A stretch of DNA of 7,086 nucleotides from Ectopseudomonas composti (lineage in GTDB: Bacteria; Pseudomonadota; Gammaproteobacteria; Pseudomonadales; Pseudomonadaceae), in assembly GCA_946886245.1 (NCBI GenBank), contig CAMPIF010000221.1, positions 1 through 7,086 on the forward strand, in the 5' to 3' direction. The translations under genes were made by a program, and so were the position numbers. Shown in pieces: positions 1 to 6,546 of this stretch; position 1 is the stretch's first letter, and every line of letters begins with the position of its first letter. Below the pieces are notes generated by a model. It had not been told where the DNA came from and searched no databases. It saw only the letters and a program-made list of their open reading frames with translations.

Positions 1-159
1 AAAGCGCAGGCTCTTGTCTTCACCGACGGCGTCGAGGGCGAGGATCTGCTCGCGGATCTTCTCGGCGTTGAAGGCGTTGTTCTTTTCAGGGCGGTTCAGC
101 CACAGGGTGGCGAAGCCGCGTGGGTCTTTCTCAAGCTGTACGGTGGTGAAGTCGGTCAT
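1..159 (-). CDS. liuC: Methylglutaconyl-CoA hydratase LiuC, N-terminal part (cut by window edge)
   Basis: Enoyl-CoA hydratase/isomerase (crotonase) family. In leucine catabolism LiuC hydrates 3-methylglutaconyl-CoA to HMG-CoA in the cytoplasm. Only the first 53 codons are present; the frame is open to the window edge. The protein begins MTDFTTVQLEKDPRGFATLW, followed by LNRPEKNNAFNA at residues 21-32. That is the first beta-strand and substrate-loop signature of crotonases (the usual LNRPxxxNA form). The oxyanion-hole glycine and catalytic glutamates lie beyond the edge and cannot be checked. The ATG at 159 is preceded only by a weak GAG about 9 nt upstream. No better in-frame ATG exists in the gap, whose upstream part is a REP hairpin. 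Family is clear; the specific hydratase role rests on lying directly after liuA and liuB on the same strand. A generic enoyl-CoA hydratase is the alternative. Confidence 0.88.
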   Translation of the reverse strand, partial: MTDFTTVQLEKDPRGFATLWLNRPEKNNAFNAEKIREQILALDAVGEDKSLRF

Positions 160-190
160 GGCAATGGGCTCGAAATATGCGCTGGCTCTG

Positions 191-249
191 GTGGGAGGGG
201 CTTTAGCCGCGAGCTTTGCTGTGGCTGTCGCGGCTAAAGCCCCTCCCAC
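191..249. repeat. REP inverted pair (REPIN-like hairpin) between liuB and liuC
   Basis: A perfect 22-bp inverted repeat: left arm 191-212 (begins GTGGGAGGGGCTTTAGCC), 15-nt loop 213-227, right arm 228-249. Each arm also contains a small internal palindrome (GGCTTTAGCC), as expected of Pseudomonas REP units, so the whole is a two-REP doublet. It starts 3 bp after the liuB stop codon and ends about 31 bp before the liuC start. In the transcript it would form a very stable hairpin with no U-tract, so an intrinsic terminator is unlikely. A role in mRNA 3' protection or polarity is inference. Confidence 0.9.
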
Positions 250-252
250 GGA

Positions 253-1860
253 TTACATACGGAACACCCCGAAGCGGGTCGGCTCGATCGGTGCGTTGAG
301 GCTAGCCGACAGGGCCAGGGCCAGTACGTCGCGGGTCTGCGCCGGGTCGATCACGCCGTCGTCCCACAGGCGGGCGCTGGAATAGAAGGCGTGTGCCTGC
401 CTCTCGTACTGCTCGACGATGGGCTGCTTCAGGCGCTGTTCGTCTTCATCGGAGTAAGGCTGGCCGGCGCGTTGCGCCTGTTCGCGTTTGACCTGCACCA
501 GTACGCCGGCAGCCTGCTGGGCACCCATCACGCCGATCCGCGCGTTGGGCCACATCCACAAAAAACGTGGGTCGTAGGCGCGGCCGCACATGCCGTAGTT
601 ACCGGCGCCGAAGCTGCCACCGATGATCAGGGTGAATTTCGGCACCTGGGCGCAGGCCACGGCGGTGACCAGCTTGGCGCCGTGCTTGGCGATGCCGCCT
701 TCCTCGTATTTCTTGCCGACCATGAAGCCGGTGATGTTTTGCAGGAACAGCAGGGGGATGCCGCGCTGGCAGGCCAGTTCGACGAAGTGCGCGCCCTTCT
801 GCGCCGACTCGGCGAAGAGGATGCCGTTGTTGGCCAGGATCGCCACCGGGTAGCCATTGATGCGGGCGAAGCCGCACACCAGCGTGGTGCCGAACAGCGC
901 CTTGAATTCATCCAGTTGCGAGTCGTCGACGATACGCGCGATCACCTCACGCACATCGAAGGGCTGCTTGGCGTCGGCCGGAATCACGCCGTACAGCTCT
1001 TCTGCGGCATAGCGCGGGGCGATGGGGGCGCGAGCGTCGAGCTGGCCGAGCTTGCGCCAGTTGAGGTTGGCAATGCTGCGCCGGGCCAGGGCCAGGGCGT
1101 GTTCGTCATCCTCGGCATAGTGGTCGGCCACGCCGCTGGTCTTGCAGTGCACGTCGGCGCCCCCGAGTTCCTCGGCACTGACTACTTCGCCAGTGGCGGC
1201 CTTCACCAGGGGCGGGCCGGCGAGAAAGATGGTCGCCTGCTCACGCACCATGATGGTTTCGTCGCTCATCGCCGGCACGTAGGCGCCGCCGGCGGTGCAG
1301 GAGCCCATCACCACGGCGATCTGCGCAATGCCCAGCGCGCTCATGTTGGCCTGGTTGAAGAAGATCCGGCCAAAGTGCTCGCGATCCGGGAACACTTCGT
1401 CCTGGCGCGGCAGATTGGCGCCGCCGGAGTCCACCAGGTAGATGCACGGCAGACGGTTCTCACGCGCAATGGCCTGCGCGCGCAGGTGCTTCTTCACCGT
1501 CAGCGGGTAGTAGGAGCCGCCTTTTACCGTGGCGTCGTTGGCCACGATCATGCATTCGACCCCTTCGACGCGGCCGATACCGGCGATCACCCCGGCGGCG
1601 GGTACGTCTTCGCCGTAGACCTCATGGGCGGCGAGCTGGCCGATCTCGAGGAAGGGCGAGCCGACATCCAGCAGGCGGTTGATACGTTCGCGCGGCAGCA
1701 ACTTGCCGCGCGAGATGTGGCGCTCCTGCGCCTTGGCGCCGCCGCCTTCATGGACGCGGGCGAGCAGGGCGCGCAGCTCGTTGACCTGAGCAAGCATCGC
1801 CGCGCTGTTGGCGGCGAACTCAGGTGAACGGGTGTTGATCTGGGTGTGCAGGATGGCCAT
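253..1860 (-). CDS. liuB: 3-methylcrotonyl-CoA carboxylase, carboxyltransferase (beta) subunit
   Basis: With the biotin-carrying alpha subunit (LiuD, expected beyond the left edge), LiuB moves CO2 from carboxybiotin to 3-methylcrotonyl-CoA, giving 3-methylglutaconyl-CoA in leucine breakdown. The 535 residues match the family's usual length and form two crotonase-like halves. The N-terminal half holds [11 protein letters not shown] (143-153) and [17 protein letters not shown] (185-201), around the first acyl-CoA/oxyanion site. The C-terminal half holds [21 protein letters not shown] (374-394) and [16 protein letters not shown] (414-429), the second glycine-rich site for biotin. These signatures separate MCC-beta from propionyl-CoA carboxylase beta well, though geranyl-CoA carboxylase AtuC is a close paralogue. 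Adjacency to liuA and liuR favours LiuB. The ATG at 1860 has GGAG 8 nt upstream (1869-1872). The gene follows liuA after a 139-bp gap full of hairpins. No frameshift or missing motif seen. Confidence 0.96.
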   Translation of the reverse strand: MAILHTQINTRSPEFAANSAAMLAQVNELRALLARVHEGGGAKAQERHISRGKLLPRERINRLLDVGSPFLEIGQLAAHEVYGEDVPAAGVIAGIGRVEGVECMIVANDATVKGGSYYPLTVKKHLRAQAIARENRLPCIYLVDSGGANLPRQDEVFPDREHFGRIFFNQANMSALGIAQIAVVMGSCTAGGAYVPAMSDETIMVREQATIFLAGPPLVKAATGEVVSAEELGGADVHCKTSGVADHYAEDDEHALALARRSIANLNWRKLGQLDARAPIAPRYAAEELYGVIPADAKQPFDVREVIARIVDDSQLDEFKALFGTTLVCGFARINGYPVAILANNGILFAESAQKGAHFVELACQRGIPLLFLQNITGFMVGKKYEEGGIAKHGAKLVTAVACAQVPKFTLIIGGSFGAGNYGMCGRAYDPRFLWMWPNARIGVMGAQQAAGVLVQVKREQAQRAGQPYSDEDEQRLKQPIVEQYERQAHAFYSSARLWDDGVIDPAQTRDVLALALSASLNAPIEPTRFGVFRM

Positions 1861-1888
1861 CTGGGGCGCTCCGATTTTGATTTGATCG

Positions 1889-1987
1889 CTCCCACGCTCT
1901 GCGTGGGAGTTTCGCCAGGGACGCTCTGCGTCCCCAGAACGGACGCTGAGCGTCCGGTTTCAGGTTCCCACGCAGAGCGTGGGAACC
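1889..1987. repeat. Composite palindromic element, four hairpins, between liuA and liuB
   Basis: Four palindromes in 99 bp: CTCCCACGC-TCT-GCGTGGGAG (1889-1909), GGGACGC-TCT-GCGTCCC (1918-1934), CGGACGC-TGA-GCGTCCG (1940-1956) and an 11-bp-arm hairpin with core TTCCCACGC-AGA-GCGTGGGAA (1963-1987). The outer pair are reverse complements over 19 bp (1890-1908 against 1966-1984), and the inner pair nearly so. The block can therefore fold as four small hairpins or as one long stem. I recall CCCACGCTCTGCGTGGGAAC-type repeats as common between genes in several Pseudomonas genomes. No coding capacity. It looks like a small non-autonomous, MITE-like element. It ends 12 bp after the liuA stop codon. 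Confidence 0.85.
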
Positions 1988-1999
1988 ATCACAGATGCC

Positions 2000-3163
2000 T
2001 TACTTGGTTTCGTTGAACAGCTCGCGGCCGATCAGCATGCGGCGGATTTCGCTGGTGCCGGCGCCGATCTCGTAGAGCTTGGCGTCGCGCAGCAGGCGGC
2101 CGGCCGGGTATTCGTTGGTGTAGCCGTTGCCGCCGAGCAACTGGATGGTGTCCAGTGCCATTTTCGTGGCCATCTCGGCGGTGTAGAGAATCACCGCGGC
2201 GGCGTCCTTGCGCGACTCCTCACCGCGGTCGCAGGCCTTGGCGACGTTGTACAGGTAGGACCTGGAGGCATTCATGCCGGCGTACATGTCAGCCAGCTTG
2301 CCCTGTACCAACTGGAATTCACCGATGGATTGCTTGAACTGCTGGCGCTCGTGCACGTAGGGCAGCACCACGTCCATGCAGGCCAGCATGATCCCGGTCG
2401 GGCCGCCGGAGAGCACGGTGCGTTCGTAATCCAGGCCGCTCATCAGCACGCGCACGCCACCGCCTTCGCTGCCCAGGATGTTCTCCTCCGGTACTTCGCA
2501 GTCCTCGAACACCAGCTCACAGGTGTTGGAGCCGCGCATGCCCAGCTTGTCCAGCTTCTGGTGGCGGGAGAAGCCCTTGAAATCGCGCTCGACGATGAAG
2601 GCGGTCATGCCGCGCGAACCGGCGTTGACGTCGGTCTTGGCGTAGATCACATAGGTGTGGGCGTCCGGGCCGTTGGTGATCCACATCTTGTTGCCATTGA
2701 GTACGTAGCGGTCGCCGCGTTTTTCCGCGCGCAGCTTCATCGACACCACGTCTGAGCCGGCATTGGGCTCGCTCATGGCCAGGGCGCCGATGTGCTCGCC
2801 GGAGCACAGTTTGGGCAGGTATTTGTGCTTCTGCGCCTCGCTGCCGTTCTTGTGGATCTGGTTGACGCAGAGGTTGGAGTGCGCGCCGTAGGACAGGCCC
2901 ACCGAGGCCGAAGCGCGGCTGATCTCTTCCATGGCCAGCACATGCGCCAGGTAGCCCATGTCGGTGCCGCCATACTCTTCCTTGACCGTCATGCCGAGCA
3001 GGCCCATGTCGCCGAACTTGCGCCACATGTCCATGGGAAATTCGTTATCGCGGTCGATCTGCGCGGCGCGTGGCGCCAGCTCGGCCTGGGCGAACTGGTG
3101 CACCGAGTCGCGCAGCATGTCGAGGGTTTCACCGAGGCCGAAGTTGAGGCTGGGGTAGCTCAT
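2000..3163 (-). CDS. liuA: Isovaleryl-CoA dehydrogenase
   Basis: FAD enzyme of the acyl-CoA dehydrogenase family that oxidises isovaleryl-CoA to 3-methylcrotonyl-CoA, passing electrons to electron-transfer flavoprotein. The 387 residues fit the family. The N-terminal helical domain is followed by the middle domain with [10 protein letters not shown] (129-138) and [10 protein letters not shown] (159-168), the flavin and substrate strands. The C-terminal domain has [20 protein letters not shown] (341-360) and [12 protein letters not shown] (364-375), the FAD/tetramer signatures. [13 protein letters not shown] (243-255) carries Glu247 at the position of the isovaleryl-CoA dehydrogenase catalytic base. 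Most other acyl-CoA dehydrogenases have their base near the C-terminus instead, so this supports the specific name. The ATG at 3163 has AGGTGA 3 nt upstream (3167-3172), slightly close. It lies second in the operon, after liuR. Related AtuD-type citronellyl-CoA dehydrogenases are a less likely alternative. Confidence 0.96.
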   Translation of the reverse strand: MSYPSLNFGLGETLDMLRDSVHQFAQAELAPRAAQIDRDNEFPMDMWRKFGDMGLLGMTVKEEYGGTDMGYLAHVLAMEEISRASASVGLSYGAHSNLCVNQIHKNGSEAQKHKYLPKLCSGEHIGALAMSEPNAGSDVVSMKLRAEKRGDRYVLNGNKMWITNGPDAHTYVIYAKTDVNAGSRGMTAFIVERDFKGFSRHQKLDKLGMRGSNTCELVFEDCEVPEENILGSEGGGVRVLMSGLDYERTVLSGGPTGIMLACMDVVLPYVHERQQFKQSIGEFQLVQGKLADMYAGMNASRSYLYNVAKACDRGEESRKDAAAVILYTAEMATKMALDTIQLLGGNGYTNEYPAGRLLRDAKLYEIGAGTSEIRRMLIGRELFNETK

Positions 3164-3184
3164 GATTCACCTATTGTTGTTGTC

Positions 3185-3240
3185 GTAGGGTGCGCCTTGC
3201 GCACCGGATCGGATTCTGTGGCGCGCGCAGCGCACCCTAG
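3185..3240. repeat. GTAGGGTGCGC-type inverted repeat doublet between liuR and liuA
   Basis: TAGGGTGCGC (3186-3195) is repeated inverted as GCGCACCCTA (3230-3239). The left copy is itself a hairpin, GGTGCGC-CTT-GCGCACC (3189-3205). The right copy forms a similar hairpin read on the minus strand, with one wobble pair. The layout is that of a two-unit REP-like doublet but with a different sequence from the one at 191-249. The right arm overlaps the last codon position of liuR: the CTA at 3237-3239 is the TAG stop of liuR on the minus strand. Confidence 0.8.
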
Positions 3241-3617
3241 GCTGGAGTCTCGGCCAAGGCGGCGAGGCAACGCTCCTCGGCGGTATCCAGTTCCAGTTGC
3301 ATCTGCTGGATATCCAGCAATTGTTGTTCAAGCTGCAGGCGACGCTCGGCGATCTTGGTCAGGAAGGTATTGAGCTGTCGGTGGTTGCCGCTGCTGGGGT
3401 CGTAGAGGTCGATCAATTCCTTGCATTCGGCCAGGGAGAAACCGATGCGCTTGCCACGCAGGATGAGTTTCAGGGTCACCAGATCCTTGGGGTGGTAGAT
3501 GCGCTCCTGGCCACGTCGCTCGGGGGCGAGCATGCCTTGTTCCTCGTAGAAGCGGATCGCGCGAGTCGTGACATCCAGTTCGCGGGCCAGGTCGGAGATG
3601 CTGTAGGTCGTGAGCAT
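3237..3617 (-). CDS. liuR: MerR-family regulator LiuR of the leucine/isovalerate operon
   Basis: DNA-binding regulator of the liu operon; LiuR is known in proteobacteria as a repressor relieved by a pathway intermediate. 126 residues. The N-terminal helix-turn-helix spans about residues 4-23 (YSISDLARELDVTTRAIRFY, 5-24). The wing follows (RRGQERIYHPKD, 34-45), then GKRIGFSLAECKELIDLYD (55-73), typical of MerR helices. A long, Gln/Leu-rich dimerisation coiled coil covers about 80-120. There is no cysteine-rich metal-binding tail. The ATG at 3617 is chosen because the conserved family N-terminus begins there. A longer frame reaching 3800 would run through the divergent promoter and overlap the next gene. 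Its Shine-Dalgarno is weak. It is first in the operon, so it likely regulates itself through the palindrome at 3640-3655. The stop codon lies inside a repeat arm, so the natural C-terminus may have been altered. Confidence 0.93.
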   Translation of the reverse strand: MLTTYSISDLARELDVTTRAIRFYEEQGMLAPERRGQERIYHPKDLVTLKLILRGKRIGFSLAECKELIDLYDPSSGNHRQLNTFLTKIAERRLQLEQQLLDIQQMQLELDTAEERCLAALAETPA

Positions 3618-3639
3618 TAGAGCAGTCTTGTTGTTTACC

Positions 3640-3655
3640 TTTACGTAAACGTTAA
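3640..3655. promoter_or_regulatory. Putative LiuR operator upstream of liuR
   Basis: The sequence TTTACGTAAACGTTAA contains a perfect 10-bp palindrome TTTACGTAAA (3640-3649). It also shares an inverted GTTTAC-N6-GTAAAC pair (3633-3638 and 3645-3650). I recall the LiuR motif as an ACGT-containing A/T-flanked palindrome of about 15-16 bp, which this fits. It lies 23-38 bp upstream of the liuR start and overlaps the likely -10 and start point, as expected for repression. Confidence 0.72.
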
Positions 3656-3677
3656 GATGACCTTTGCAGGCTGTCAA
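3649..3677 (-). promoter_or_regulatory. Putative sigma-70 promoter of the liu operon
   Basis: On the minus strand a perfect -35 hexamer TTGACA occupies 3677 to 3672. A 17-bp spacer leads to TAACGT (3654 to 3649) as a poor -10. The -35 match is convincing; the -10 is weak and overlaps the putative LiuR operator. Transcription from here would give a leader of roughly 25 nt before the liuR ATG. Confidence 0.5.
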
Positions 3678-3718
3678 CTTCCTGGGGCAGGGTGTGAGTC
3701 TCTTTGGCAATCGCCGCC

Positions 3719-3727
3719 TGTTAGAAT
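3719..3727 (+). promoter_or_regulatory. Putative extended -10 promoter of the AraC-family gene
   Basis: TGT followed by TAGAAT (3722-3727) matches an extended -10 with five of six core bases. It sits 35 bp before the ATG at 3763. No good -35 is seen at 16-18 bp. TTGGCA (3704-3709) is too close, only 12 bp away. Just downstream is a 7-bp inverted repeat, CTGATCC (3729-3735) and GGATCAG (3748-3754), which could be an operator or a short leader hairpin. Confidence 0.45.
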
Positions 3728-3762
3728 GCTGATCCCGTCGGCAGCCAGGATCAGGGAAATTC

Positions 3763-4791
3763 ATGGCAAGCGCGTCCGCTGAAAAAGGCACGATTTCCAT
3801 CCGTCTGGTGCTCGAAGCTCTGCAAGAGTTGCGTCAGCGAGACTGCGATGAGGCGCCGTTGCTGCATGGGGCAGGGATAGACGGCGAACTGCTGGCGCAA
3901 CCCGATGGCAGGGTATCGTCCGAGGCTTACGGCCAGCTCTGGCTCAGCATTGCCCAGCAGATGGACGATGAATTCTTCGGCATGAACCCAAGGCGCATGA
4001 AGTCAGGTAGTTTCGCCTTCATGGCCCGCGCTGCCGTGAAGGAGCCAACATTGGGCGCGGCCCTGCAGACGGTGCTGCGCTTGCTGCACCTGATCTTCGA
4101 TGATTTCAGCCCGCGGCTGGAGGTGCGCGATGGCCTGGCTGCGATTGTCATCGATGAGCCGCCCGAACGCTGTTGCCGGGCTTTCGGCTATTTCACCCTG
4201 TGGCTGATGATCCACGGCCTGACCTGCTGGCTGGCGGGGCGGCGCATCGATGTGCTCGGCATCCACCTGTGTTGCGCGCAGCCTGACTACATCGAGGATT
4301 ACCAGGTGATGTTCACCCGTAACCTGCATTTCGGGCGGCCGCAGAGCCGCCTGTTGTTCAATGCCGAATGCCTGCAGACGCCGATTCGGCGCAGCCCGCG
4401 TGACCTCAAGCGTTTTCTGGTTGGCGCGCCTGCCAACATTCTGGTGCGCTACCGCGACCCGCAAAGCCTGGGCGCGCGCATCAAGGCGCACCTGCGCAGC
4501 CTGGCGCCCGCGCGCTGGCCGGATGTGGAAGCGCTGGCCGGGCATTTCCATATGGCGCCTTCGACCTTGCGGCGCAAGCTGTCGCTGCAAGGGCAGTCCT
4601 ACCAGGGGCTCAAGGATCAGGTGCGGCGTGATCTGGCCATCGCCTGCCTGGACGGTGACCCGGTCAATTTCAGCGACCTGGCCTTCGAGCTGGGTTTTGC
4701 CGACACCAGCGCCTTCTACAAGGCGTTCAAGAAGTGGACGGGCTCGACCCCAGGCCAGTACCGCGCGCTGAGCCACCCTGAAAGTGCTTGA
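3763..4791 (+). CDS. AraC-family transcriptional regulator with arabinose-binding-like N-terminal domain
   Basis: A 342-residue cytoplasmic regulator, probably an activator of the CoA ligase/dehydrogenase genes just downstream. Residues about 15-220 form the effector domain of the OruR/ArgR-like AraC group, with the typical stretch SGSFAFMARAAVKEPTLGAAL (81-101) and LHFGRPQSRLLFN (188-200). The C-terminal DNA-binding domain carries two helix-turn-helices: VEALAGHFHMAPSTLRRKL (255-273), and one from about 303 leading into the AraC signature ELGFADTSAFYKAFKKWTG (309-327) and STPGQYR (328-334). AGGGA (3753-3757) is 5 nt before the ATG. It is divergent from liuR with 145 bp between them and is followed after 118 bp by the ligase gene. 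The layout resembles what I recall of PA2556-PA2555-PA2554 in P. aeruginosa. The inducer cannot be read from sequence; a short or branched fatty acid is a guess from context. Confidence 0.9.
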   Translation: MASASAEKGTISIRLVLEALQELRQRDCDEAPLLHGAGIDGELLAQPDGRVSSEAYGQLWLSIAQQMDDEFFGMNPRRMKSGSFAFMARAAVKEPTLGAALQTVLRLLHLIFDDFSPRLEVRDGLAAIVIDEPPERCCRAFGYFTLWLMIHGLTCWLAGRRIDVLGIHLCCAQPDYIEDYQVMFTRNLHFGRPQSRLLFNAECLQTPIRRSPRDLKRFLVGAPANILVRYRDPQSLGARIKAHLRSLAPARWPDVEALAGHFHMAPSTLRRKLSLQGQSYQGLKDQVRRDLAIACLDGDPVNFSDLAFELGFADTSAFYKAFKKWTGSTPGQYRALSHPESA

Positions 4792-4909
4792 ATGAAGCGC
4801 TGTTCTGTCATTTTTGCTCAAGCAGGTTGAGACCTTTCGACATTGCTGGCCGGTCCGGCTGGAGTGACCATCGCGGCATTCAATAAGAACAATCCGGGAG
4901 AACACCCCG
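4792..4909. other. Regulator-ligase intergenic region, no confident site
   Basis: 118 bp between the AraC-type gene and the ligase gene. It holds a short inverted repeat CTCAA-GCAGG-TTGAG (4817-4831) and a palindrome GCCGG-T-CCGGC (4849-4859). Neither has a U-tract, so no terminator is evident. No convincing -35/-10 pair was found, which would be normal for a promoter that needs an AraC-type activator. The end carries the ligase ribosome binding site GGAG (4897-4900). Confidence 0.4.
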
Positions 4910-6529
4910 ATGCGCGATTACTTCACCGCTGCCCGCGAATTCGACTTCGAGGCGGCCGTTGCCGATACGCTGGCCGGTCGCCTGGATGCCCTCAATGCCT
5001 GCGTGGAATGCTGCGACCGCCATGTCGGTAACGGCAGGACGGCGCTGATCTGGGAGGGCCGCAACGGCGAGCGCGCTACCTGGACCTTCGAGCAATTGCA
5101 GGCAGCCTCGGCACGCTTCGCCAACCTGCTGGCCAGCCGTGGCATCGGCGCCGGTGATTGCGTATCGGGCATCCTGCCACGCACGCCGGAACTGCTGATC
5201 ACCATTCTCGGCACCTGGCGCGCCGGGGCCATCTACCAGCCGCTGTTCACCGCCTTCGGCCCCAAGGCCATCGAGCACCGGGTGCACAGCGCAGGCTCGA
5301 AGCTGGTGGTCACCGACACGCTCAACCGGACCAAACTCGATGAGGTGGAGCAGGCGCCGCCGGCACTGGTGGTGGGTAAGGATTTCTGGGCCGAGCTGGA
5401 GCAGCAGGCGGATCACTTCGAGCCGGTCATGCGCCGGGCCGACGATCCCTTCCTGCTGATGTTCACCTCCGGTACCACCGGCCTGGCCAAACCACTGCAG
5501 GTGCCACTCAAGGCCATCGTCGCCTTCGTCGGCTACATGCGCGAGGCGGTTGATCTGCGCCCGGAAGACCGCTTCTGGAACCTGGCCGACCCCGGCTGGG
5601 CCTACGGCTTGTACTACGCCGTCACCGGCCCGCTGGCGATGGGGCATGCCACCACCTTCTACGAGGGCGCTTTCAGCGTCGAGAGCACCTGCCGGGTGAT
5701 TCGCGAGCATGGCATCACCAATGTGGCGGGATCCCCCACGGTCTATCGCCTGCTGTTGGCCGCGCGTGAGGAGGTGGAGGCTGCCCTCAAGGGCCAGCTG
5801 CGCGCCGTGAGCAGCGCCGGCGAACCCTTGACGCCCGAGGTGATCCGCTGGTTCGCCGAGGGGCTGGACTGCACTATCCACGATCATTACGGGCAGACCG
5901 AACTGGGCATGGTGCTGTGCAACCACCATGCTTTGCAGCACCCGGTACGCCTGGGCGCGGCGGGTTTCGCAATGCCGGGACATCGCGTGGTGGTGCTGGA
6001 CGAGCAGATGCGCGAGTTGCCGGCCGGTCGGCCCGGCATCCTGGCGCTGGACCGGTCGCGTTCGCCGCTTTTCTGGTTCCCCGGTTACCGGGCGATGGAA
6101 ACCCACGCCTTCGTCGGCGACTACTACCTCAGTGGCGATACGGTCGAGCTCAACGAGGATGGCAGCATCAGCTTCGTCGGGCGGGCCGACGATGTGATCA
6201 CCACATCCGGCTACCGGGTTGGCCCCTTCGATGTGGAGAGTGCGCTGATCGAGCATCCCGCCGTGATCGAGGCTGCGGTGATCGGCAAGCCCGACCCGGA
6301 GCGCACCGAGCGGATCAAGGCCTTCGTGGTGCTGCACGTCGGACACGCCGCGGACGAGCGTCTGGCTGAAGCGCTCCAGCAGTACGTACGCAAGCGCCTG
6401 TCGGCCCATGCCTACCCGCGCGAAATCGAGTTCGTCAGCGAGCTGCCCAAGACCCCGAGCGGCAAGATCCAGCGTTTCCTCCTGCGTAATCAGGAAATCG
6501 CCAAGGCCCAGGCGGCCGCCCGTCATTGA
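4910..6529 (+). CDS. AMP-forming acyl-CoA synthetase (AMP-binding family)
   Basis: Activates a carboxylic acid to its CoA thioester through an acyl-AMP intermediate. The 539 residues are usual for acetyl-CoA-synthetase-like and medium-chain acyl-CoA ligases. Motifs in order: P-loop [12 protein letters not shown] (186-197), YGQTE adenine/Mg motif (327-331), LSGD (407-410) with the ribose-binding Asp410, hinge and CoA-domain motif [13 protein letters not shown] (424-436), and [10 protein letters not shown] (513-522) with catalytic Lys519. The P-loop is a little unusual: LAKP replaces the common x-PKG, though Lys194 is kept. All core residues are present, so it should be active. ATG at 4910 with GGAG 9 nt upstream. 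The SDR gene starts 17 bp after its stop, so the two are co-transcribed. A branched or short-chain acid substrate is inferred from the neighbours; the sequence alone does not fix chain length. It resembles what I recall of PA2555. Confidence 0.92.
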   Translation: MRDYFTAAREFDFEAAVADTLAGRLDALNACVECCDRHVGNGRTALIWEGRNGERATWTFEQLQAASARFANLLASRGIGAGDCVSGILPRTPELLITILGTWRAGAIYQPLFTAFGPKAIEHRVHSAGSKLVVTDTLNRTKLDEVEQAPPALVVGKDFWAELEQQADHFEPVMRRADDPFLLMFTSGTTGLAKPLQVPLKAIVAFVGYMREAVDLRPEDRFWNLADPGWAYGLYYAVTGPLAMGHATTFYEGAFSVESTCRVIREHGITNVAGSPTVYRLLLAAREEVEAALKGQLRAVSSAGEPLTPEVIRWFAEGLDCTIHDHYGQTELGMVLCNHHALQHPVRLGAAGFAMPGHRVVVLDEQMRELPAGRPGILALDRSRSPLFWFPGYRAMETHAFVGDYYLSGDTVELNEDGSISFVGRADDVITTSGYRVGPFDVESALIEHPAVIEAAVIGKPDPERTERIKAFVVLHVGHAADERLAEALQQYVRKRLSAHAYPREIEFVSELPKTPSGKIQRFLLRNQEIAKAQAAARH

Positions 6530-6546
6530 GTCAAGGAACCCTCATC

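Noticed and set aside
191..249. REP hairpin as a CRISPR repeat or intrinsic terminator
   Set aside because: Only one inverted pair, no regularly spaced direct repeats, and no T-tract on either side.
391..1827. 478-codon open frame on the plus strand, opposite liuB
   Set aside because: Antisense shadow of a GC-rich gene: low-complexity His/Ala/Gly/Val-rich translation with no recognisable domain, while the opposite strand encodes a full, conserved carboxyltransferase.
1979..2755. 258-codon plus-strand frame opposite liuA
   Set aside because: Shadow of the isovaleryl-CoA dehydrogenase gene, starting inside the palindromic repeat; no domain seen.
3618..3800. Upstream extension of liuR to an ATG at 3800 (61 extra residues)
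   Set aside because: It would run through the operator and promoter, overlap the start of the divergent gene, and add residues unlike any MerR N-terminus; the family N-terminus starts at the ATG at 3617.
4792..4830. 12-codon frame (MKRCSVIFAQAG) overlapping the end of the AraC-type gene as a possible leader peptide
   Set aside because: No ribosome site, no attenuator-like hairpins with a U-tract, and no run of regulatory codons.
4817..4859. Small inverted repeats after the AraC-type gene as an intrinsic terminator
   Set aside because: Arms are only 5 bp and no T-run follows, so a terminator is not supported.
4003..4905. 300-codon minus-strand frame opposite the AraC-type gene
   Set aside because: Arg/Gln-rich translation without a domain; the plus strand encodes a clear AraC protein.
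4880..6526. 548-codon open frame on the minus strand, opposite the acyl-CoA synthetase
   Set aside because: It is as long as the real gene, but its translation shows no family motif and it mirrors the synthetase's third-codon GC bias. The plus strand has all the AMP-binding motifs and a ribosome site.
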